NCBI RefSeq assembly: GCF_032062135.1 | Contig: NC_092861.1 | Span: 135,801,741-135,865,740 of the forward strand | Source of the DNA: Pyxicephalus adspersus | Lineage: Eukaryota; Chordata; Amphibia; Anura; Pyxicephalidae | Reading direction: 5' to 3' | Length of the DNA stretch: 64,000 bases | Shown: positions 55,657-64,000 of the stretch, one piece after another | How positions within the stretch are numbered: the first letter of the stretch is position 1 | Layout of the letters: every line of letters begins with the position of its first letter | Made by a program: the position numbers and the translations under genes | The notes under the pieces: model-generated | Databases searched by the model: none | Told to the model about the DNA's origin: nothing | Seen by the model: only the letters and a program-made list of their open reading frames with translations

Positions 55657-56285
55657 TGTCACGCTTGAGGAGACAGGGTCACTAGGTGGCGCTACGGATT
55701 GCATAGGAGTGATGTGAGCCCTAACAAGGTTACTGCCAACTTGGGCACACCAGGGTGGGCAGGATGATACATGGTACCAAATCACAAAGCAGAAGAATAG
55801 ATAAGGAAAGCCAGGGTCGAGGCAGGCAGCAAGCAAGAGAGGTCAGATCACAAGTCAGGGGTCAGATACCAGGGATCCAGGAGACAGACACCAGTGACAC
55901 AGGGGCCACAGCAGACACAGGGAACACAGGAGACACTGGAAGCAACAGGAGGCACAGGTCACACAGTAATATCCACCAACAGACAGGAACACTGGAACAG
56001 CACAGGGAAGTTGGCTGGGAACCAACAGACTGGACAACGAGGGGTTAACACAGGAGCTGAATGGAGGAGGCACTGAATTAGCCAACAGGTGTAAAGGAAC
56101 TAGCTCAACAGAACTAGGGGTTCGGCACCAGTGGAGACACGTTGCACGAACACTGAGTGCTGTGTCTAAGCTAGCTAAATAGCCAGGGATGGTTAGGAAG
56201 CTATTTCCTGATTGACTGGCGAAGCTGATAAAGCTTGATAGTGTAGGCATGCCCAGAGCCAGATGTGGAAGAGGTAAGTATGACA
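55657..56285 (-). mobile_element. Solo LTR (Ty3/Gypsy-like) with 5-bp TSD
   Basis: 629 bp. Read on the minus strand it starts TGTCA at 56285 and ends TGACA at 55657, the TG...CA inverted ends of a long terminal repeat. CTCCA flanks it at 55652-55656 and 56286-56290. No primer-binding site, gag or pol lies beside it, so it is most simply a solo LTR left by recombination. Frames of up to 149 codons inside are stop-poor pyrimidine-rich sequence, not genes. A truncated relative lies at 41382-41838. The five-base duplication fits Ty3/Gypsy but does not exclude other LTR classes. Confidence 0.8.
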
Positions 56286-56290
56286 CTCCA

Positions 56291-57423
56291 CTTAGGCTTT
56301 TCATTTCTTTTCTCCAAGTTTATTGAACCAGACCCAGATAAGCTGGGCCAGTTTTAGGCTGGGGCAAACTAAGTAATGGCCCACCTTCTTCATAGCTTTA
56401 AATAACAGAATGGCAGAAAGACAGGGAGCTTGAAGGCTGTGCATTTGGGGTCCCTGCTTTAGGACCCCATTATGTCTAAAACCATCCTTGCATATTAGGA
56501 AAGTAAAGCCCCATCTAGCATCAATACAGCAGTCTAACAATGTTGTTTAGCAATTTACTGTCAAAGAAGGGCCAAACCTAATAGTATCAAGGCAGTGGGG
56601 TGTCTTTCGGTCCTCTTCTTCCAATCTCTATAGAGCAGAGTATGCTTAGCATGGAATGATGGTTTGTAAAACTGCCAGCCAATATAATCACTAATGATCA
56701 TTTTGAGCACCAATTAATAAAGGTCTGTATGGCCTTTAAAGGAGAGTGAAAGGAAAAGAAAGGAGAGGGAGGAGGGGAGCGCCAAGCAGAGAATATGAAA
56801 AAGGGAACATGGAGAATGAAGGGACTGACAGACACAGGGTAGAGTATGAAGATAATCTTCTATTCAAAAAAGAATAACACCATGTACGTTCTGCCAATCG
56901 TCAGTTGAAAAATACTATAAAACCTTAATTAAAGGCTGCAGGAACGATATTTAACATTATTGAAGGGTTTACATGAACTTTTGTGCTGATTAAATTATGA
57001 ATCATTTTGCTCTATGTCATTTCCAAACTTGATAACTCTAATTTTCTTGTCATAATCTCAATAGGCTGTTCTTACGTGTCAGAGAGAGAAATCTCAAGTC
57101 ATTTTCAGCAAAGTCTTTTGTGCCACATGAAAACAATTATTTGGTAAAATAACAAAACATCACCAATGTGGTAAATTACAGTTTATAACTAACATTTGAT
57201 CCTGAAGGTGACTGCATGGGAGATAATTGTTCTTCAAGTACTCTTGAGGCATTAAAAGGCTGTTAGTGAGAAAACTGAAGCTTAATTCATTTTTCAGAAT
57301 ATTATACGAGAATATTATTAGGTTATGCAGGACCATAAAATATTACCACCTAGTAATTACAATGCAAGTTAAAACATTGAAACAAAAACAGTTTTTGCAT
57401 ATAAATCAAATCAAAGCGCTAAA
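56291..57423. other. No gene seen; possible conserved noncoding block
   Basis: Intronic DNA. 56990-57190 is repeat-free in appearance and rich in homeodomain-like AT words (AATTATGAATCATTTTGC, CTCTAATTTTCTTG). A purine-rich run lies at 56740-56785. Confidence 0.35.
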
Positions 57424-60291
57424 TCAATTACAGAAAAAAGGGAAGAAGGCCACTTTTTGGCTGTAGGCAAAAACACAATAAGAGAGGAGATATGTAGTGG
57501 TGGGAAGTAGTGATGGTTTCAAAAGACAGAAGCAAATGGATATGCAAGTTTGAAAAAATGGGTTTTGAGTGCTTTTTAAATGAGTAGAAAGTAGGAGCAA
57601 GCCGATTAGGATGAGGAAGACCATTCTAGAGAGTTGGGGCAGCTCTAGAAAAGTCTTGTAGCTGTGCATGTGATGAAGTTATAAATAAGGAAGTCAGTTG
57701 TCGTCATTGGAGGAGTGGAGAGAGCGGCTGGGGGAGTATTTTTCTATCAGGTCAGAAATGTAAGTGGGACAATAACTGTGTAGGGATTTGAAGGCAAAGC
57801 ACAGGAGCTTGAATCTGATTCTAAGGTGAAATGAAAGCCAGTGGTGAGAACTACAAAGAGATGCAGCAGAAGAGGAGTGGTGGGAAGGATGGATGAGTCT
57901 GGCTGCAGCATTCATAATAGATTGTGGGGGAGAGAGTCGGGTTAGTGGAATACCAGAGAGGAGGAGGTTACAGTAGTCCAGATGAGAGATGATAAGAGCA
58001 TGTACAAGGAGTTTGGTGGTCTCTGGGGACAGGTAGGGGCGGATTTTGGCGATGTTGAACAGGTGAAAGTGGCAGGACCTGGAAATGTTCTGAATATGGG
58101 GGGTAAATGAGAGGGCGAGTCAAAGGTGACACCAAGACAACGTGCATGAGGGGAGGGCCGAATAACAGTGTTGTTAACAGTTAGATATATGTCAGGGGGG
58201 GATTTGGAATTTGAGGGGGGGGGGGGGATGATGGGTTCTGTTTTATCCAGGTTGAGTTTCAGGAATCGGTCAGACATCCATGATGATATGGCTGACAGGC
58301 AGCATGAGACCTTATCCAGGACTGAAGGAGACAAGTCAGGGGTGGAAAGAAAGATTTGAGTGTCATCAGCCTACAGATGGTACTGTAAGCCAAAGGAGGA
58401 TATGAGATTACCGAGAGAGGAGGTGTACAGAGAAAAGAGAACCAGTCCAAGGACTGACCCTTGAGGAACACCAACAGGGAGGAGAGTGGGAGAGTAGGAA
58501 TTACTATTGATTGAAACTTGAAAGGAATGGACAGACATATAGGAAGCAACCCAAGAGAGAGCAGTGTCACCAATACCAATGGAGCGCATGATTTGTATTA
58601 GAAGGGGGTGATCAACAGTGTCAAAAGCGGAGGAAAGATCAAGGTGAAGGGGCAGGGAAAAAAGTTGCTTTGAGACTTAGCTCTGACAAGGTCATTGGCC
58701 ACTTTAGTAAGGGCTGTTTCGGTGGAATGGGCAGCTCAAAAGCCAGACTGGAGAGAGTCAAGGAGAGAGTTGGTGCTCAGGTAAACGGTGAGTCTTTTGT
58801 AGACAAGGCGTTCAAGGAGTTTGGGGACATATGGGAGAAGGGAGATAGGACAGTAGCTAGAAAGTAGGGAGGGGTCTAGTGAGGGTTTCTTCAGGATAGG
58901 AAGAATTATGGCATGTTTAAAAGTGGAGGGGTATATACCAGTGGAAAGAGAGAGGTTGCATAGTTTGGTTAGGATGGGGGCCAGGGTGGAGGAATGGGTA
59001 GTGGATCAGAGGGAATTGGGTCAAGCGGACAGGTAGTGGATAGAGACGATGAAAGATGAGAGGAGACTTTGTTCACAGAAACAGGGCTGAGGGAGGGCAG
59101 TGATGACTTACAGGTTGAAGGAGTATAGTTTGGAGTGACCTGATGAGCAGATACATGTCTGATTTTGTCAGTTTTCTCTCTAAAGTAGGTGGCTATGTCT
59201 TGAGCAGAGAAGGATGTTGTGGGGGAAGCTAGGGTCGAGGGTTGGCAGGGTGGGGTTAGCGGTAGGTGGCGGGGGCAACTTTATCCAAAGCCAAGAAAAG
59301 AGAGTGGTTTAACTGAGTAGCATTTTCATCTGGGGAGGTGATTTTGGAGAGATTTTGGAGGGATGCAAGGCAGTTTGAGAATAGGTTTTGGTTAAGGTTA
59401 CAAATATCTATCTGCCATTGACCAGGTCTGGGATGTGGCAAAGAGGGGGGGAGGAGTTCGATAGGTTGAAGGTGATAAGGTTGTGATCAGAAAGGGGAAA
59501 TGGTGAGTTGTCAAGGAGGGTGAGGTTGCAGAGTTTGGAAAATACCAGATCTAAAGTGTGTCCGGCGATGTGTGTGGGGCCATTGATGTTCTGTGTGAGT
59601 CAAAATGAGGAGGTAATGGAGAGCAGTTTGGCTGAGGAGGGAAGGTTGGGCTCATCCATTGCAACATTAAAGTCACCAGGGATGAGGATGGGAAGGTCAT
59701 GGGAAAGAATGTGTGGGAGCCAGGATGCAAAGTTATATAAGATTGTGATACTGGGCCAGGGGGGCGGTAGACAACAGCAACAATAAGGGGTAAGGGGCAG
59801 AAAAGACGGAGGGAGTGGTCATCAAAAGAGGAGGAGACCCAAAAAAGAAGGAGACCCACACCACCCCCTGCTTTGTTGCCAGGTCTAGAGGTATGTGTGA
59901 AGTGCAGGCATCCATATAGAGAGCAGCAGCCAAGGCAGAGTCAGAGGAGGAAAGCCAAGTTTCAGTGAGAGACAGGAAGTTCAGAGATTTAAAAAGAAGG
60001 TTGTGTATGGAGGTTAATTTATTGCCAACAGATCTGGCATTCCATAGACTGCCAGAGAAAGGGGGTAAGAACTTTTGGGTGGGGTGAATCGGGATGAGGT
60101 TAGGAGAAGGAAGTATCTTGCTGAAAATGTATGAAAGAGAGAGGCTGTGGGGGCACCAGGGTTGGGTCAGATGTCACCAGAAAGTAGCAGTAGAGAAAAA
60201 AGGTGCAGGAGCACAGAGAAAGCAGGAGATTGAAGGAGCAGAGAGACAATGAGTTATCAAACTGGGGAGAGGAAATAGTGCAACAATACAC
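57424..60291 (-). mobile_element. CR1/L2-group LINE, antisense, endonuclease plus reverse transcriptase remnants
   Basis: About 2.9 kb, stop-riddled, making the region purine-rich on the + strand. On the minus strand, reading from 60291 downward, there are an apurinic-endonuclease-like domain, a reverse transcriptase and a C-terminal piece ending in a LINE-like tail near 57424-57500. The order and spacing suggest a nearly full-length ORF2-type copy whose 5' end lies close to 60291. L2 is the best guess; the CR1 clade is the alternative. Confidence 0.8.
57640..60200 (-). pseudogene. LINE ORF2 pseudogene (endonuclease and reverse transcriptase)
   Basis: Would nick DNA and reverse-transcribe LINE RNA, but is dead. 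Endonuclease: WNARSVGNKLTSI near the start (about 60040), LTETWLSSSDSA, GDFNV (59666-59677) and the catalytic SDH (59483-59491). Reverse transcriptase: GVPQGSVLG (about 58459-58485) and SWMSDRFLKLNLDKTE (58240-58295). The active-site box reads stop-A-D-D: TAG at 58371-58373 stands where the YADD tyrosine belongs. Frames shift repeatedly. The C-terminal region holds AAARLI and the STYISDLIEKYSP-like thumb at 57694-57915. A G13 run at 58215-58227 probably adds another frameshift. Confidence 0.8.
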
Positions 60292-60385
60292 ATGTATTTG
60301 TTTTAGACTGAAGTTTTGGGTATGGGTGGGCTAGAAGGCACAGTGGTAAGTGACTGCAGGTTACATTTCTGCTTAGTCTTGTACC

Positions 60386-60560
60386 TAGGCTATGTTCAGA
60401 CTAGTGGTGAGGTTGCACTTCTGTTAACCCCTAAACTCCTTCCCCAAGAGGGATGCTATTTGTAGCTTTCTGTCCTCGCTAGCCCATAGAGAATAAAAGA
60501 GTAGTTCAGTTGTAGTACACCTGCTCCTGTTGTGGTACTGAACCTAGCCTAAAACTCTCA
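60386..60560. mobile_element. MITE with CTAGGCTATGTTCAG ends
   Basis: TAGGCTATGTTCAGACTAG at the left pairs with GTACTGAACCTAGCCTA at the right. About 175 bp, no ORF. Related ends occur near 18126, 19482 and 50094. No target duplication could be read. Confidence 0.55.
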
Positions 60561-62404
60561 TCATTTTCCTTGCATTAATTTTTTTTAAATGTTATTTAAA
60601 TAATACAAATCATTTAATTAATTAAAAAAAACAGAAATAAACATGTAAACAATTATAAAATAGTATCCCTTTTAATGCACCTTAACTGAAGTGAGCATTT
60701 TCAATATAATAGGCAACAGCAAATAAACAGTATGTAAGCTTTACCCTGAAAAATCTTTTGTCTTTAATTCCTCCTAAAATAGCTGCAATCTTCCTGGTGT
60801 GTGAGAATTCCTAGACACTTCTGTGTCTACAACCTTATATCTATATATTTGCATAATCTAAGATCCAGGAGGATCTGACTTCTGACTTCTGGTCTCAGGA
60901 AATATGAAGGTAGATTTGGTGATGTCACTATTGTGCTGCCTATGGCTCTCCTTGCTGGAGAGGAAGCTGTTCCACCAGTGCAAGGATCTTCCTGCTTTTA
61001 CCTCTCCTTCTTGATCATTCCTCATCGGTCATCAGAATAACCTGGGATATGGGAAGCCAAAGCCCTGCGCTTCTACAAAGATGTTATATTGCAAAAAGGG
61101 TTTGGTAAGCCAGGGAAATGTGGGAATCAGCTGTTGAGGTTCATACAAATTATGATTGCCTGATTTCCTAAATTGTGTGATTATAAGCTGATCAGACAGA
61201 TCTATTTGCAATAAGGGGAATCGGACATTGCAAATTGCAGACTTTGCTCCACGTTTACTCAGAATTTACTTTTTTTACTTTGGGTTCAGTTAGAAAATGT
61301 GTCAACTTTTACTCATACTTCATACATTTTTCTAACTGAATCCATTGTGAAAAATGTGTACATTTTGGATAACATTTCCATCCATGTCTAATTTGTAAGA
61401 TTTCATTTTATGTGCTGTACAACAAGAAGTAAGTGGAAATTTCTCCAAGGTTTAAGTAAATCCCCTTGTAGGCAGCTGCCACTGAAACAAGTTGGAAATT
61501 ACAATGTTTCTGTTTTTTTCTACTTTCAGTTTCATATATATTGGTCACTAGAAAATCAGAGAGAATAAACCTTTCCAGCTAGGAAATCAGAAAAAAGAAA
61601 AATATATTATAAAAGAGTATATAAAAGAGTTATCCCAGTGCATGCTACAGTTTATAAAAGAATTTTGTCTTTATAATTTGAAGGGAAATGGAGAGCATTT
61701 TAAAGGAATGACTAATGCAAAATCTATAAGTGTATTGTAATGTTAAATAATTTACTCATTGACGTTTGCAAGCTTTTAAATGACCAGTCAAGCCTATTAG
61801 TTAAATATATGATACTGTATTTGTAAGTATACCCAAAACATTGTAATTTTTAACTGGCTGTATCAAAGGATTAAGCATCACTTACCTAGCAATGAAAACT
61901 TAAGAAGAGGTTTAACCCCTCTTTATCCAAAACTGATAAAAAATGCTTTGGTTTTAAATACTTTGTAAAATAAACAAGTTACAGTGAATCCTAATAACAC
62001 AAGACAAGACAAATCAGTGGTAAAATAGGTATATTTCCGCAACCCAATGAAGTATAAATAATTGGAGCTGAACTTTTTTTTCCCGAAAAAGCTAGACAGA
62101 GGTGTCCCATAGAGCATGCAACAAATATAAGCTAACCACTTTTCCCTATTAGGCTTAACTGCATAAAGAAATTCTGTGCTATTGTGTCAAACCAATAAAA
62201 ATCAAAACTAAGGTTTGGTAGCCTGACCAATGCATTGGTTTTTTAACCTTTTTATTTTAACTTGAGAAACCACTGCCTGTATGGTAGGTAAAGTGATCAG
62301 ATGGGAGACTAGTGGAAAAGTCATAGACTAAAATGTAATTGGAACAGTGGTTAACCCTGTGTTTCCAGGTGTATTTAAAGCTCACAATCACCATAACAAA
62401 CAAT
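60561..62404. other. No gene seen
   Basis: AT-rich intronic DNA. Short frames only. Confidence 0.4.
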
Positions 62405-62627
62405 GGGTCTAATTTATTAAAGCTCTTTAAGACTGAAGAAGATGGACTATCATGGCATTACTTGGGTGATCCAGCTAACCTGGAATGGATTTAGACAAGG
62501 ACTAAATACATTTCCCAACTAATAGCAAATTTTTTTTAGGAATTCCATTCAAGGTTTGCAGGATCAACCAGGTTTTCCCATATTAGTCCATCGTCTCCAG
62601 GCTTAGAGAGCCTAATATATCAGGCCC
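62405..62627. mobile_element. Palindromic MITE family A, copy f
   Basis: GGGTCTAATTTATTAAAGCTC at the left, GAGAGCCTAATATATCAGGCCC at the right. The middle has GGTGATCCAGCTAACCTGGAATGG and the paired CCATTCAAGGTTTGCAGGATCAACC. 223 bp, no ORF. Confidence 0.85.
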
Positions 62628-62900
62628 AATATGTTGGGTTCCCCTTGTAAGTTCAATGACTTGCCTAAATTTTATCTAAGACATATACTAGTTTAGTTAG
62701 AGGGGATGACAGATGCCCCTTGTATTTTGGGTTCTAAAAATAGACCAGAGCCCCTAGTGAAGGCCCTTAAAAGAAAAGGAAGAACTTACAATGTGTGTAC
62801 ACAAAGAGACTCTGATCTGAAAGCATGCACCTAAGTTCCCAGTTCAGCAAGTCTCTAAATGAACCTGTAATGTAACCATAAAAAATTCCAGGTACATGCC

Positions 62901-63068
62901 TTGGATTTATCAAAGACTGGAGAAGATAGACTACCATGGGAGACCATGGATGATCCTGGGTGATCCAGCAAACATGATCAGACTAATTTCCTATTAGTTG
63001 GCAAATGTTTTCAATTCTAAATGAAACCAATTCTGGGTTTGCTGGCCCTGGCCTATTACATCAGGTCC
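62901..63068. mobile_element. Palindromic MITE family A, copy g (decayed)
   Basis: TTGGATTTATCAAAGACTGGAGAAGATAG, CTGGGTGATCCAGCAAAC, GTTTGCTGG and ATCAGGTCC mark the family. The right arm is largely deleted. Confidence 0.65.
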
Positions 63069-64000
63069 ATTATTGGAGTACTAAGGACAGTTGCCATAGA
63101 TCTTTATCCAACAATGACAAGTGGTTGTATCTGAGAATGATAATTTGACATACAGTACATGGCTACAGCAGTCTACTGACTATAGTCACCTTAAAGTAAC
63201 CATGTTTCCAAATTAAACACTTTAGGAAGAAATCTGCAAAAGAAAAGAATTAATACTTACCTTTACTGGTGCTTGTGCCTCATACCAGCATCTAACACTT
63301 AAGGATGCTGGTGGATTCCACCTGCCAACAGTTATGGCACTTCTTCAGTTCAGCTCTGGCTAATAAATACAAAATGGCAGTCTTCAAAGGCTCACTAAAA
63401 TTAAAAGTAATTTTAGATGCAATATCCACCCTAATTGCAGTTCTACCCCCTCTTCCTTAACTGATCCAGCCCCCTTCCTTTTTGGAAGTGTAAACCAACT
63501 AGTGTCATTCAACAAACTTTCTGTGAAACCAGGACATCAAGTTAATTGCTGTTACCTCATGAAATCCAGTTTAACCCACAAACAAGGTTCACTATTGAAA
63601 GAGTGTCCATGGTAATGTAAGAGCCAGGAGGCTCCACTGTATCGGACTGTGGAATGCTTCCAGTAATCAAGAAATAGAAAAGGTATGGCTTTTCCATATG
63701 CAGGCCACTGCAAAGGTAAGTAAATAAATGTTTCTTACAGTTGGGCTTTTTTGTCAAAAGACCCCATGGAAGCAGAAATGAGCACATTTAGTACATTTAG
63801 AAAATATATTCATAAAAAGAGATGTATGTATTGAAGGGAAAGTAGTCTGTATAGAGCAATGAAACTTTACAATTACATTGATTATATTGAAAAATGATCT
63901 GTAAGTGTTAATTAGAGGAAACTTCATGTGTCATTTGTTTTTACGCATTCATTAATCAACTCTATAGGATCAAGTCAAAGAACTGCTGAATGGATGTTAA
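63069..64000. other. No gene seen
   Basis: Intronic DNA to the window end. The 76-codon minus frame at 63557-63787 is unrecognised. No acceptor followed by K2P-like sequence was found, so the second KCNK12 exon lies beyond 64000 or elsewhere. Confidence 0.45.

Larger units (their letters stand above)
3695..64000 (+). other. KCNK12: Presumed KCNK12 intron 1 (incomplete, over 60 kb)
   Basis: No frame downstream encodes the second half of a K2P channel (GFG filter end, TM2-TM4, second pore), and no other host exon is recognisable on either strand. All longer frames belong to transposons or repeats. The simplest reading is that the rest of the window is intron 1. If the single N near 6631 hides a misjoin, continuity beyond it would be uncertain. 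Confidence 0.75.

Noticed and set aside
55855..56304. 149-codon minus-strand frame resembling a secreted protein
   Set aside because: Falls within the solo LTR and runs across its boundary. Hydrophobic/Cys-rich look comes from CCTGT-type repeats.
57424..60291. + strand purine-rich frames (for example 59508-59786) as acidic/basic proteins
   Set aside because: They are antisense shadows of the LINE ORF2.

Overview
The window looks like vertebrate nuclear DNA, most likely from a frog (Anura). It is AT-rich, intron-dominated and packed with decayed transposons. Three things suggest an amphibian: the single protein-coding exon, the repeat mix (L1/Tx1-type and CR1/L2-type LINEs, a Ty3-like solo LTR, a tRNA-derived SINE with a TAA tail, hAT-type MITEs, large fold-back elements), and several repeats whose wording I recognise from frog genomes. 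The species cannot be fixed from the sequence.

Only one host gene is supported: the first coding exon of KCNK12 (two-pore-domain K+ channel THIK-2), + strand, 3355-3694. It encodes the cytosolic N-terminus, TM1, the extracellular cap and pore helix 1. It stops at a GTAAGA splice donor inside the first selectivity filter. The rest of the protein (end of filter 1, TM2-TM4, pore 2, C-tail) is not in the window, so 3695-64000 is best read as intron 1, which would then exceed 60 kb. Positions 1-3354 are upstream/5' sequence, with a short upstream ORF that overlaps the start codon and a speculative 5' noncoding exon.

The presumed intron is a layered record of insertions. 4.2-5.1 kb: a four-unit ~209-bp tandem array. 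5.4 kb: a small hAT-like MITE. 5.8-7.4 kb: a 775-bp near-identical duplication around a single N, probably an assembly artefact. 7.5-7.9 kb: SINE and MITE. 9.4 kb: a long hairpin. 14.9-15.5 kb: a decayed minisatellite. 15.8-16.1 kb: a CpG-rich patch. 17.2 kb: a tiny hAT element. 18.2-19.2 kb: a dead mariner. 24.2-25.2 kb: an L1 tail inserted into a palindromic MITE. 27.7 kb: a hAT MITE. 29.9-30.6 kb: an antisense L1 fragment holding a hairpin. 34.0 and 45.9 kb: two long fold-back elements. 38.2 kb: an inverted SINE inside a SINE. 41.4 and 55.7 kb: two LTR copies. 48.1 kb: a hAT element. 50.9-51.5 kb: SINE and MITE. 53.4-54.0 kb: a CR1 3' end. 57.4-60.3 kb: an antisense LINE with endonuclease and reverse transcriptase remnants. 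A ~220-bp palindromic MITE family occurs seven times.

I found no operon, CRISPR, rRNA or second host gene, and no convincing novel biological system. The most useful observations are the probable false duplication, the apparent lack of the arginine-rich ER-retention segment in this THIK-2 N-terminus, the uORF/start overlap, and several insertions whose target-site duplications can be read directly.
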